In this document: one piece after another, positions 23,549 to 34,771 of the stretch
Layout: each line of letters begins with the position of its first letter
Numbering within the stretch: the first letter of the stretch is position 1
The notes under the pieces: generated by a model
What the model was told of the DNA's origin: nothing
The model's input: only the letters and a program-made list of their open reading frames with translations
The model's database searches: none
Translations under genes and position numbers: made by a program
Source: Cytidiella melzeri
Taxonomy: Eukaryota; Basidiomycota; Agaricomycetes; Polyporales; Irpicaceae
Reading direction: 5' to 3'
Assembly: GCA_022592445.1 (NCBI GenBank)
Contig: JABYQR010000052.1
Span: forward strand, 62,001-126,000
DNA length: 64,000 bases

Positions 23549-25867
23549 TTATACTCTGGCAATACCGTGTACGACTTGAGGGTACGTTGAAGCGATAAGC
23601 TGCACAAAGGGAGTCTATCAGACCACAAACCACGAAGATAGTGAGTAGAGTGTGACTCACCCCAAAGAGCTGAGGGGCGCGGATAGCAAGGACCTGCGGA
23701 TCTTCACCGAGACCGACGAAGATGGTTGAGACGCCAGCTTCAATAGCAGACGACAAGGTGAGAGCTATTGGGATATATGCGTCAGCAGAACTACAAAACG
23801 AACCAGCTCACTTATGTACTTACAGCATTGCAGGCCAATCAAGAAAGCAAACACGAGTACAGGCACCGTGTATTGTCCGTTGGAATTGTATGATGGATGC
23901 GTGACTGGAGCGTGTAGGAATCAATCTCAATCTTGACAGTCAGATATCATGTAGACACTCACAATGCAGGTAAAGGAATGCGAAAAGGGCACAAAGCAGT
24001 CCTACAGCATATCCTCCCCATGTGAGCGCTGAAAGGGGACGAGCTAATAAGTGTCGAACACAAATTGCGCCAAAGCGTGACATACCCATCGTCACCAGTG
24101 AGTCGTTGATTACGGCGTCGATTCCACGATCCTTGAACAAGCCCCATGTGTCTTTCGCTGCAGACAAGTACGACTTGCCATACAATGCTAAGAAACATCA
24201 TCAGGATCCGTTGTGGCAACTAGAATCTGAAGTCGGTACCAATTTCAATATAAGCATATCTGAAAGGCTGTCAGCGCGCGTCGTATTCCTGCGAACAACA
24301 TGTAAGATTTACCGATTGAAATATTCCACCATACCCTCGATGCATCCAACAAAGCACTGAGCACACAAAGCCAAGCACACCTCGACGGCTATCGAAGTCA
24401 GTCAACGTGAGTGACATATAGTCATGAATAACCACATACGATGACCATCACTGCTCGCATTATCCTTCACGATCTCCAACAGTATGCGGATCAACTCCAG
24501 GATAGTCACGATGAGCGAACCAAACGCGATGGAGCCAAGAGATAGCGTAGATGCGCGCACAAAGGCAGAGAGCGTTGGGTGGCTTGGCATCTGGCCTTGC
24601 TCGCGAGGACCAAAGTAGTACCAACCTGATGCGCCATTCTTCAGTACTCAGAGGAAACAGAGCACAGGACGCATGACATACTTCCAAAGGGACCACCGGC
24701 CATCGTTGCAAGCGCAACATTACCAACGACTTGTGACATCCAAATGTACACGAACAATTCAAATATGACAAGACCAGTGACTTTGCCAGACGAACAGTCG
24801 TTGCTCGCTGTGCACGCTGCATCCTACTAAGTCAGTCCTGTGCTACTAGGGGCATAGAACAAAGATGGGCCGTACCAGGATTACCAGGCGTCCACCTTTC
24901 GTATGTCGCAATGGCAGTGAAAGCGAACCACACGCTGACAGCCGCCTGAACGACAAGAGCGATGAACGCAACGACATACACGCTCGGATGGTGCTTCGCA
25001 ATATCCATGACGGTCTGCAGCAGTACTGTGGCGAGCGGAATTCGGGCTCTGTACCCGAAGTAGGCGAAGATCGAAATGACGGCGATAATCGTAAATATAA
25101 TTGCGGCGACTGCGGCGCGTGTTAGTCGTGCTGCAAAGGTGAGGTGTCGCGGGGAGAGTCACTCACTATAAACTTTTTCAATCCAGTACAGTACTGCAAC
25201 GCCACTATAGTATCGTTTAGCGTGGTACGGGCAGTTAGAACAAACAAACGGCGCTCACATGTTGAGAAGGATGGATAGGATAAGAGTGATATGCAGAATA
25301 GCCTTTGTGAATGCTCGCACCATGATAAGGTACAAAGATGCTAGAATCAAGCCGGCACCTGCGACGAACAGCAGTAGAATGGCAGTGTGGCTGAGAGTGG
25401 GTGTATAAGTCTCTCGAGGCTGGCCCCAAAATCTTTGTGCTCACCTGTTCAAAGAGATCTTTGTGCCGGTATCGTCGCTACCAACGGTACCTCCTAGACC
25501 ACCGTTCTTTACCCAACTGATGAGGACGATCACAGACAACACAGCGAACCCGACGACCTGGTATGGATGTGTCAAAGTTCAAATTGCTACGTCGAGGTTC
25601 TGATATACTTACTGCCAGCAGGTACAGAACGAGGAAAATCGGGTCGTTTATCCTCTTCTTTGGAGCAAATCGACCGCCCTCGTACGGGGACTTTGAGTCC
25701 GTCGGATAGTCATCCGGCGGGTATCCGCTCGGTGCAGGATAGTTGTTTGGAGGATAGCTGGGCGCACCGTACTGAGGTGCGTACATTTGTGGGCCAGCGG
25801 GACGTGGATCTGGGAGAGGTGTGTAGGGCTGTGAGCCCCACTTGGGTTGACTAGGAGTGTAGCTCAT
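23549..25867 (-). CDS. PNS1: PNS1, choline transporter-like (CTL/SLC44) protein
   Basis: Plasma-membrane protein of the CTL/SLC44 family. The yeast member Pns1 has no settled substrate. The ATG at 25867 opens a Pro/Tyr/Gly-rich cytosolic N-terminus (PYTPLPDPRPAGPQMYAPQY). About ten hydrophobic spans follow over many exons, for example NDPIFLVLYLLA, AILLLFVAGAGLILASLYLI, AIIFTIIAVISIFAYFGYRA and LVIFELFVYIWMSQVVGNVA. The family block SWYYFGPREQGQMPSHPTLS, then SLGSIAFGSLIVTILELIRI, lies at 24640-24460. Conserved C-terminal parts include YAYIEIALYGKSYLSAAKDT and the short last exon ending YPQVVHGIARV at 23549. About ten short introns, no lesion found. Confidence 0.9.
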
Positions 25868-26559
25868 GATGACGGAGGTCGTAATCGGGTGCAGTGGATC
25901 GGAATTGGGCTATTGTAATACCAAGCCTGCTTGGATTAAGGTAGAGTACAGCAACTGAGGGCGACAAGAGGGAAGAGGAGGGGATGGTCGTCGTTCACAT
26001 ACAACTTGCAGGTTATGTAGCAGATCCGCTCATATCCTTCACCAAGAGGGGCGATGAAAAACTAGCGCCGCTGAGCTCGCTGATCACTGTAACAAATGAC
26101 GGCGCTGATGCCAATTGCAACCACCTTTGACACAGTTCCCTCGACTGATCCAGTCATCCACAGTCTGTGTTCAACTCACAGGAGTGTTGATATAAAACAT
26201 CAATCAGTTGTTATCGTCGTAGGCAAGTAACATCATGACATTATATTATGCACCAAGCATACACCCGTTCTAACATCGTCCATGTAGGTAATCCGTGGTC
26301 CAGCTGACAGCAAGCAGGAACAGCGCTGTCGTCCACGTAGTAAACGGCATTGACTCCAAGACCACGACTGGAAAATGTGTTCACAGGAGACACTTGCTCG
26401 CGTCGTTCCTAATATTCAGGCATCTCGAGAAGAGGCGACTTCAAGGCACAATCATCGCAGTACCTGCAGACATGTAGATAGCAAGACTGAAGAGATAGTT
26501 CACGTCGAGGTGAAAGAGGACGATACGATGCCGCCGAAGTCCGTGAGGCGTGACGATGT
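25868..26559. other. Intergenic, PNS1 promoter side
   Basis: About 700 bp with the PNS1 promoter at the left. No gene recognised; the short frames here lack domains. Confidence 0.45.
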
Positions 26560-26880
26560 CAGAGTTGTCGATAGGCTTGCGCACACCGATTCCCTCAGCT
26601 TTGAGAGTCTCCCTCCGTTCCAGTAAGTCAGCTCTGGTTGGTGAGTCTCAACCACAACTATGTCATTGCGCAAGCTCCTGCTGACCTTATGGCAGCTCAC
26701 CTTTTCCAGTTCGGAGTCGTACCTTTCTTTCCGTCTCGAGATCGCCTTCCTACTCCTTTTTCCGTCTCGAGCTGTCCATTTTTGCTCTAAGTTTCGTTGC
26801 CCCGCTTTCCCCGGTTTGTCTGCGCCTATGGACGTCTTTGGAGCCTCAGGTAGAGACGTCTCGGACTGTACGCATAGCGT
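26560..26880 (+). pseudogene. Decayed copy of the 5' region of the 27.5-kb membrane protein gene
   Basis: This stretch is a diverged direct copy of about 27320-27620. Shared landmarks in the same order are GATTCCCTCAGC, GAGAGT.TCCTCC, GGTTGGTGAGT, AACTATGT, AAGCTCCT.CTGAC, TTATGGCAGC, ATCGCCTTCCT, TTTCGTTGC and TGTCTGCGCCT. In the downstream copy the last part encodes the signal peptide of a small membrane protein; here the matching start codon and frame are lost. No second exon with the matching C-terminus was found. I read it as a tandem duplicate reduced to a promoter and first-exon relic. Confidence 0.6.
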
Positions 26881-27515
26881 GGGATAGTAAATGACGACGG
26901 GAACGTTCCGCTCGCTCTTGTAGCAACACAAATCTCCGGAAAGTGAATGTAACAGTGAGTATTTTTTTTGAACAATCACAATAACGGCGTAAGTAACGAG
27001 CTTACTAGTAATCTTATCATCAAACACTGGCATGTTGCAATGCTCACCCCAAGACAGTATACGTAGTCACTGTCTGGATTGTCCAGAGCCAGTGGTTTTG
27101 ATACTGGTTGCGCTGATATGCGGGGACAAACTTTCCCCATCATACAGAGTGCGAAAGAAGGCGGTGATGGACGGTGAGGTTCAGGCTCCTAACCAGCCTG
27201 CCTGGCGTTGTCGTTCAAATAGGTTGCAAAGGTGTGTAACTAGGAGTTATGATGTTCATCAAACCGTAACACGTTTCAACACCAGTACTGATGAGACAAA
27301 CACTAAGGGGCTCCCATAAGTATCGATGCTAGCGCAATGACTGATTCCCTCAGCACTGAGAGTTTTCCTCCATCTTCGCTGGGCTCCTGCAAGATAGCAC
27401 CGGTTGGTGAGTATTATACCTAACTATGTAGCCCCGGAAGCTCCTTCTGACTTAATGGCAGCCTCTTTGTCAAACTTTCCTCCCCATTTTGCAATCGCCT
27501 TCCTGCCACTTCATC
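26881..27515. other. Spacer between duplicate copies
   Basis: Sequence between the relic copy and the intact gene. Its right end (from about 27320) is the upstream region shared with the relic. No independent gene seen. Confidence 0.45.
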
Positions 27516-28053
27516 ATGCGCTTCCTCGCCGCGGTCGCTTTCATTTTCGTTGCTACCGCATGCCCCACGCTGTCTGCGCCTGTTGAGGGCTTTGCCGCCT
27601 CTGGTGGAGACAAGGGTGCGCATAAAAGCCCATCCGCCGACGTGGCGAGCATCAGCAGCCAGAACACCAGCACAGGTACAGGCAATTCCGAGTTTGCAAC
27701 TAAGTGAGCCCACTCTGCTTGTTAGTATATTCGCAGGCATCCTCATTTTATTCTACTATGTTTTTAACAACAGCCCCACCACTGAGAGTGTGTCAACCCG
27801 CCGGAGTCTCCTCTCGTGTTCGGACGTTGACAACTCTCTCAATGTCCCTAGACTGGACGAGAGAGTTATTGATGATGATACAGAGATGAATGCGCGCTCT
27901 TTAGACTTTGAGGGACACAGTATCGTTCCTCGGGGCGACAAGACGCAGGCCCTTTTGGTCGGTGGCGTTCTCGTTACGATCGGCGTTAGTCTCGGTGTTG
28001 GTCTTGGGTTGAGTAAAAACCACAAGCAAAAGGCAGACAATGCTGATCAATAA
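27516..28053 (+). CDS. Small type I membrane protein, function unknown
   Basis: Two exons, 27516-27703 and 27774-28053, joined across a 70-bp GT...AG intron, give 155 residues. Residues 1-20 (MRFLAAVAFIFVATACPTLS) are a signal peptide with cleavage likely before APVEG. The middle is polar and Ser/Thr/Asp-rich with dibasic and basic spots (STRRSLL, NARSLDFEGHSIVPRGDK). A single C-terminal hydrophobic span (QALLVGGVLVTIGVSLGVGL) is followed by a basic tail (SKNHKQKADNADQ). The predicted topology is type I with a very short cytosolic end. I do not recognise the family. The upstream relic copy suggests a locally duplicated, fast-evolving gene. Confidence 0.65.
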
Positions 28054-28564
28054 AGCAACTGTCAGGTCGACGACTGCACATGTACATATAGTCCTGACTG
28101 GAACTGGAGAAATGAAGTATGGAGGTGGTAGATGTTCAGTAGCAGTTATTATACCTGTGAATATTCCTCGCAAAATTCGCAAAGAATATGACATTTCCGC
28201 AACCTCATTGACTGGTTTGCTGTTGACCTCCTTGGTTTTCGCTCAGCGCAAGGGGTATCCGACTGCAGACGTCCACACTAGTGATTAGTACTGAAGCACT
28301 CGCGCAGGAGTATGCCGCCACTATCTCACGGATAGTACGTATCTTTTTTTAGGTCTGTGCGTAACGTAGTTACATGTGAGACCGTGATTCGTAACCATTA
28401 AGCGGCTGCCAGCGCCCGCCTCGGGTTGTTCCGATTTTCTCAAAATCGGGTTTATCTCAGGTGAGACTCTGCCACTGGTAGTGCTCTGCAAAAATACCAT
28501 TATAATGCAATATAATCTCAGAATATCATTAAATACCCATTAAATACTTGCTTGTGGAAATTTT
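28054..28564. other. Intergenic, AT-rich at right
   Basis: 3' flank of the small membrane protein gene, turning AT-rich from about 28480. That marks the approach to the hAT/repeat block. No gene seen. Confidence 0.45.
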
Positions 28565-28646
28565 TTTAGAATACGATTACCATTAAATACAATACAATAC
28601 ATTACAATACAATACAATACTATTCCTGTATTTAATGGTATTCTAG
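28565..28646. repeat. Palindrome with (AATAC)n loop
   Basis: Inverted arms around 28567-28590 and 28627-28646 share ACCATTAAATAC and its complement GTATTTAATGGT, plus flanking TAGAATAC / GTATTCTA, with a 4-bp interruption in the left arm. The loop is an imperfect AATAC microsatellite of about seven units (28587-28620). It may be a terminal or subterminal part of the adjacent hAT element, or a separate MITE. Confidence 0.6.
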
Positions 28647-28699
28647 AATATTATGCATGTGACAAGTTTTGAGCACATGCATGTATGTACAGCCTCTTT

Positions 28700-29520
28700 C
28701 CTACAATTTGCACTGTTCATACACCCATACACAGTTTTTCAATGCTGCATAGCTACCTTAATCATTTGTACTGCCTTTTTTTTGCACTGCTCATGTACTC
28801 ATATAAGTTTGTTAACATTCCAGCTGTGTTCTTTTTATATCTTTGTCTCTCCACTTACACAGACTGTTCCCTATCTTGTGCACTGCTCATGCATCCATAT
28901 ACAAGTTTCCATGTTGCGTAGCTACCTTAATCATATGTACTGCCAGTGCCTCTGTTTTGCACTGCTCATGGATTCATACATGTTTCATAGTGTTGCAACT
29001 ATGTGTTCCACTTTGATATTTGTCTATCCACTGATACAGACTGTTGCCTATGTTTTGCACTGCTCATGCATCTATATACAAGTTTTCATGTTGTGAGGCT
29101 ATCTTAATCATTGTACTGCCTCTGTCTTGCACTGCTCATGGATTTATACAAGTTTCATAGGGTTGCAACTATGTTTGGTTGATCTTGTTTTCTCTACTTG
29201 TATAGCCTGCTTTTTACATTTTGCATTGCTCATGCACCCATACACAGTTTTTAGTGATCTGTAGCTACTTTGATCATTTGCATTACCCCTTTTTGCACTG
29301 CTTCTGTAATCATACAAGTTTCATAAAGTTCTAGCTATGTTTGTGTGATCTTTGTCTCTCCACTTATGCAGCCTGTTCCCTATGTTTTACGCTGCTCATG
29401 CATCCATATACAGTTGTATGATGTTGCATATCTACCTTCATCATTTGAACTGCCTCTGTTCTGCACTGCTCAGGTACCCATACAAGGTTCATAGTGTTGT
29501 GTAGCTATCTTGATTGTCTG
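28700..29520. repeat. Tandem ~170-bp repeat, five diverged units
   Basis: A motif GCACTGCTCATGCATCCATA and variants recurs near 28710, 28880, 29058, 29224 and 29391, a period of about 166-178 bp. A second, related half-unit (GCACTGCTCATGGATTCATA-like) sits about 70-80 bp after each. Other shared words are TAGCTACCTTAATCATTTGTACTGCCT and TTTGTCTCTCCACTTA. Copies differ by substitutions and small indels. The array runs straight into the hAT transposase-like frame at 29520. Confidence 0.8.
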
Positions 29521-30133
29521 AAGTGCCTCTTACAGACTGAATATTGCCATATTTTCTCACAGCTTAATAGCACATTAACTATCAGAAGAGAGCTACTATT
29601 TGGCCTTGAACTAGCAGTGAGCCCAGAAGAGGAGGATCTGTACCTTTGTGCTCGTGAGGTACTTGTCAATGAAGCAGAAGATGAGGCTGGAGAAACTGTG
29701 TTAGACCGAGAGGTCTCTGAACAGGAGAGACCACCAGGCCACAACAAAAGTGATACTGACTCAGAGTTGTCTGAGGCTAAAAGTGTCAGCAGTGAGGACA
29801 TGAGAGAGGCAGTCACTAGTACTAAGAAGATGTCAGGAAAAGCCAAACGGCAACCAACTGTTGCTGATAAGGTAAGATACTGTTCCTTAAATTGCTTGAG
29901 CTAATAAAGTTGTCAGCTCCATGTTATTGTGGTAGATGTTCTGCAAAGTGAGCCGCGGTGCAAGAAAATGCATCAGATTATCCAGAAAATGTGCAGCACA
30001 GAGCATCATCATTTTCATCTTATATATGGTATGCCCATCCGGTGGAACACAACTCTGGCAGAGATTGAGCGGGGCATTCTTCTTTGAAATGTATGTGCAT
30101 TCTTGGCATTCTCCAGAAAACTTTGACTCTGTA
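29494..30133 (+). pseudogene. hAT-type transposase, 5' fragment
   Basis: An acidic frame (29540-29870: SPEEEDLYLCAREVLVNEAE, then a Lys-rich SGKAKRQPTVADK) is followed after an intron-like gap by a second frame (29935-30085). That frame has CKKMHQIIQKM and then RWNTTLAEIERGI, matching the hAT transposase block in which a conserved RWNST motif precedes a helical region. The frame then meets a stop. The fragment is cut at 30133 by the Gypsy insertion and resumes at 38860. Stops and the interruption make it non-functional. Confidence 0.7.
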
Positions 30134-30949
30134 TGTCGCGGAGCGACTGCTGATAGACTGATAAACCCTAAACAAGGGTGAAGTAGATGTGAGGGGGAAG
30201 AGGAAGGGGATCTCCAACGACGACAGCAAGGTCAAAGTCGATGATAAGCAGGCAAGCAGGCACAGAGGCCGGATACTGGCAGTGCAAATGACAAAGTTAA
30301 TATCAAGCTTATACTAGGTTACATTGAGTAACTCACCTGGCAGTGCAAATGACGAAGAGGTCAAGATGCAGAACCAGGGAGGGTAAGGGGTACTATATAT
30401 ACTGTGTCTGGGTGGTCTGTGCACCAGTTCCCACACTAGGGACTGGAGTAACTGTGGGGCTGGAGTAACAATAGAACAATAAGAGACCAGGGTAACTGTC
30501 AAGGACCTGAGTAACTGTCAAGGACCAGGGTACATAGAACAATAGGACTAGAACAATAGACAATAGAACAATAGCATCAGGAACAATAGAACAATAGGAA
30601 CTGGGGGAATCCCTAACAATAGACAAAAGACAATGAACGGAAGACAATAGGACAATAAGACAATAGGACAATAAGAACTGGGGGAATCCCTGGGGAATCC
30701 GTGGGGAATCCCTATCAATGGAAGTTGAACAATAGAACAATAGCCTAGGTTGATCTGGAACCGCTCCAGATTGAGTCTAGGGTTTGGGTCTGGACTATTG
30801 ATAAATAAGGCAGGATGTCACGTGACCCGGGTTAGGGTTAGGTCCGGTAACACTCCTAGCCGGAAAATAAGCGCTCTAGATAGGCGCCTAAGGCTGTAAA
30901 CTTGTGACATTGTTGGAAAAATCCGGTCTCTGTTGGACTATCCATGTCA
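30134..30949 (-). repeat. Gypsy LTR (3' LTR in element orientation)
   Basis: 816-bp LTR starting TGTCGCGGAG on the plus strand and ending ATCCATGTCA, the same length and, by eye, the same sequence as 38039-38854. It contains a low-complexity zone rich in GAACAATAG / GACAATAG words (30480-30740). The adjacent TATATATACTG near 30397 could belong to its promoter. Confidence 0.95.
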
Positions 30950-30967
30950 TTACCCCCCTCCTAAAAT

Positions 30968-32452
30968 TCATCGCCTCGATGAACTAAGACCAGGGACTCT
31001 ACCATCTGCCCACTCGAGGTCAGATGCAATAGCTTCTGTGATGTTCTCCAACGGTTTCCAAGGAATGGAGTCGAAGAGTGCTTTGGGCAATTTCTGAGGT
31101 GCGTTGGTATGTCTGGCGTGGAATTCTGCAATGCTCTCTTTCGCATTGGTCAGATTTACTGCAGGTTCCCACGTTACATCGCCTTCTCCATAGCCTTTCC
31201 ATTTGACTAGGTACTGCATTTGCTTCCGATAGATCCGACTGTCTAGGATCTTCTCGACTTCATAGACTTGTTGATCATCTACTATGATCGGTGCTGGTGG
31301 TTCTGGTATGAGGCCGTTTACTTTGTTTCCTCGATACGGAGATAGCCGTTCAACGTTGATGTTGTCGTGAATACGATATCCGGATTTGAGTTTGATCCGA
31401 TATGTATGTTCACCGGTTTTCTGAAGAACTGTGAAGGGACCAAGCTGTCTAGGCCCTAGCTTGTTGGACTGCTGATGTACTTTGATGTTCTTGGAAGACA
31501 ACCACACGAGGTCCCCTTCCTTGAAGACTGGAGTAGTTCTACGGGTGTATCCGGAAGCTTCGGCCATCTTTTCCTTAGATAGACGTGAGGCAGCTTCGGC
31601 TTCTGCCCGAACCTGTCTGAGCTTTTCTAGGCGTGCGTCCAGGTTCGGCATACGACTTTGTCGACCGATGGGGATGGTAAAGTCCGGTAAATACCCATAC
31701 ATGACTTCAAACGGAGAGTGCTGCGTAGATGAGTTGACACGAGAGTTGATGGCGAATTCAGCCACTGGGATGTATTCTGCCCAATCATCTTGTCGTTGAT
31801 CAACAAAGAGTCGTAGAATCTTTTCTACCTCTTGATTTGTTCTTTCCGTTTGACCATTGGCCTGAGGGTGGTAGGCGGTAGTCATGGCGCCAGTGATGCC
31901 TAGCCGTTTGTACAACGCTTGCATGACACGAGCTGCAAACTGGGGTCCTCTATCGGATATGAACTGTTGGGGAATGCCATGGAGCCTGAACACTTCTTTG
32001 ATGTGAAGGTCGGCTATACCGTCAGCTGTGACAGTAGACTGGGTTGGGACTACATGTGTTTGCTTGCTGTACAAGTCTGTGTACACGGCAATCATGTCGA
32101 ATCTCTTACTACGTGGGAGTGGTCCGACTAAGTCTACACCAACCACCTGCCAAGGTCCGTCTGGTACTTCGATGGGCTGTATTGGGGCCACAGGGTGCTG
32201 TGCTGGTTTGGTTTGTTGACACTTGTCACATCCGAGGACGTATTGTTCTACAAATGATGCCATGCGAGGCCACCAATAATGCCGTGTGACTAGTTCCAGG
32301 GTTGCGTGTTTGCCAGGATGTCCTGCTGGTAACGCATCATGGCATCGTCGTACAATCTCCCTACGAACATCTCGATCCTTTGGAATGTACAGCTTCCCTT
32401 TGTAGTAAACCAGTCCATTGTCTTCTTCCCACTCAAGTCCACCGTCAGTCAA
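30968..32452 (-). pseudogene. Gypsy integrase with C-terminal chromodomain
   Basis: About 490 residues. The zinc-binding HHCC domain reads H(DALPAGH)PGKHATLELV ... CDKCQQTKPAQH. The catalytic triad is visible: VDLVGPLPRSKRFD, FISDRGPQF, and the glutamate in PQANGQTERTNQEVEK. The C-terminus has a chromodomain (YEVEKILDSRIYRKQMQYLV then KWKGYGEGDVTWEPAVNL), which in chromoviruses targets integration to chromatin. It is in the same frame as the reverse transcriptase ORF but cut off from it by a TGA at 32509-32507, and there is no ATG at its start. Confidence 0.93.
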
Positions 32453-32506
32453 CTTTCGGGGTCCATCCTTCCTAAGTTTGGCTAGTCCCTGGACTACCTC
32501 TGCTTC

Positions 32507-34522
32507 TCAAATACTGATGTCCTTAATTCGTGACTCTAACGGATCTGACTCCAGAGTACTTGAGGCGGCTATTGTCTGGAAGTATTCGGGTTTCAGCACA
32601 ACTTGTTCCTTGTTGTCTGATGCATCTAGAACTTCCAGGGTTCTGAGTCGGGATAATGGGTCCCCTTGAGTAAGGGTCTTTCCGGGTTTGTGTGTCAACA
32701 CAAAGTCAAACCGGCTAAGGTACAAAGACCACCGAGCTTGTCGTCTAGACAGGTCCTGGGCGGTTCGCCAGTACAGCAGATTCTGATGATCTGTGATGAT
32801 TTTGAAGGGCGTGGGTAATCCTTCCAGATAGTGACGCCAATCTTTGAGAGCTCTGATGATAGCAAGCATTTCTCGATCATAGATCTCATAGTTCCGTTCC
32901 GCTTCGGCCATAGACTGAGATCGAAACGCTACTGGGTGCCATTGTCCATCCTCTAGTTTCTGTAATAGAACCCCTCCAGTTGCAAAGCCAGACGCATCAA
33001 CTTCAATACGTGTGGGGCGATCGGGTTCCCATGTGACTAGAATTGGTTCCTGAGTGAACGCATCTTTGAGCATTTGAAAGGCGTTCTGCTGTGCTTCTCC
33101 CCACTTCCAAGGTTGGTCTTTCTTGGTGAGATTGTGAAGAGGACGAGTATGCCGCACAAAGTCCTTGATGAAACGTCGGTAGAAGTTGGCAAATCCAATG
33201 AAGCTGCGTACATCACGGAGGTTCTGTGGTACCGGCCAATTGGTGATAGCTTCTATTTTACCTGAGTCCATACAGATCTTTCCGTTACCAATGATTAAAC
33301 CTAGGTACTCGACTTGTGACTGTTCAAATTTGCATTTTTCGGGGCGAAGATACAAGTCGTTGGCTTCAAGTCGAGATAGTACCTCATGAACAATTTTCCG
33401 GTGTTCTGCAATGTCTGAACTGAAGACAAGGATGTCATCTAAGTAGACCGAGACCTTTCCTTCCGCGATGAGATCAGCAAAGATGGAATTCATCATTGCT
33501 TGAAACGTGGCCGGAGAATTGGTCATGCCAAACAACATCACCTTAGGCTCAAACAGCCCTCGGTTTGTCACAAATGCACCCTTCCATTCGTCATTTTCCT
33601 TGATCCGAATGTTATGATAACCCCATCGTACGTCAAACTTGGTGAAGATTCTGGCTTGACGAAGCCGATTGGTAATATCTGATACCAAGGGGAGTGGGTA
33701 GCGGTTTTTGATTGTGATGTCATTTAACCGTCGATAATCCTGAACAAGCTGGAGCTTGCCGTCCTTCTTCTTGACGAAGAATACCGGTGAGGCCATAGGT
33801 GATTTGGAGGGAACAATATATCCTTTCGCTAGGTTTTCCTCAATAAACTTGTCTAGCTCTGCTTGTTCATTCAGAGACATGGGGTAGACCTTGGATCTGA
33901 ACATCTTTGGGTTCTCGGTCAGATCAATCGTATGATCCCAGGGCTGATGCTCGGGGAGACGCTGTGATGCTTCTTCTGAAAAGACTTTCTGGTGTCCGCG
34001 GTATTCCTCTGGAACCATCTGTTCGAACGTCCGTTGTTCTTTGAATTGATGGGCTTTAGCAGCGATGTCTGTGGAGTACGTAAAGCTGGCACAGGACCAA
34101 AGTTCTTCTTTTGTGTCCTGAATGATACCGGCTCTGAGCCAAGCTCGTCTCTGTTTCCGATTGGCTGTGATGGACTGGAAGGGTTCGAAGTCTTTTTCGG
34201 CTTCCAGTTCCATTTCTCTGGTAGCCCAATTGATCTTGGGGTTTGCTTTGCGAAGCCAGGGTAGACCTAGAATGCAGTCTTCTGGTCCGATGTCTGTGAC
34301 CAAAAAGGTTGCATTTTCTTTGATAGCCCCAACTTGTAGTTCGAGCTCTGCTCTGTGTGTTATACGTCCTCCTTGATTTAGAGTCCCATCGATGTTATGG
34401 AGTGGGTTCTGTCTTTCTAAGGGGACCGTACGTACTCGGTGCCGATTGACAAAGTCTTGACTCAGGAATAAAGCGGTGGCTCCTGAGTCAATCATGGCTT
34501 TGATGCCTTGTTCTCTAAACAC
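32507..34522 (-). pseudogene. Gypsy protease - reverse transcriptase - RNase H
   Basis: About 670 residues starting without an ATG. The aspartic protease motif MIDSGATALFLS is near the N-terminus. The reverse transcriptase holds FVKKKDGKLQLVQDYRRLN, the catalytic SVYLDDILVFS, and a thumb region. RNase H follows with RIEVDASGFATGGVLL and YEIYDREMLAIIRAL. Pol is out of frame with the preceding zinc-knuckle ORF, so expression would need frameshifting or was lost. The frame ends at TGA 32509-32507, just before the integrase. Confidence 0.93.
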
Positions 34523-34771
34523 TCCTTTGAGCGTGATAGGACATGCTAAGCGGGTCTATTTCTGGTACTATGCAAGACGACAAGGTTTCGAAGTAGTTAT
34601 ACATGTCGTTAAATAAAACTGAAGGTTGCAAATCGGGCTGCTGTGCGGGGCGGGTATTTACTACAGGGGCGTTAAAAACTGTGTCCGTGGGGAAATCATC
34701 ATTGTCCTCCACTTCTTCTATGTAGGTCTTTCTAGAGGGACTCGAGGGTGCGGTTTCACCTGGAGTCCGTT

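Noticed and set aside
26500..27033. 177-codon open frame on the minus strand
   Set aside because: It runs antisense across the decayed duplicate and its spacer, has no domain, and its matching strand shows the relic of a plus-strand gene.
28653..29096. 147-codon hydrophobic, Cys-rich frame on the plus strand
   Set aside because: It lies wholly inside the 170-bp tandem array and repeats with it; no independent gene evidence.
28580..29520. CRISPR-like array
   Set aside because: The repeats are long, diverged and contiguous without unique spacers, in a eukaryotic genome; it is a tandem satellite.
30393..30740. 115-codon frame inside the Gypsy LTR, repeated at 38298-38645
   Set aside because: Made of low-complexity GAACAATAG-type words in the LTR; present in both LTRs and without domain.
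32485..34530. Possible host aspartic protease or telomerase-like RT gene
   Set aside because: Order protease-RT-RNase H-integrase-chromodomain within flanking LTRs shows it is retrotransposon pol.
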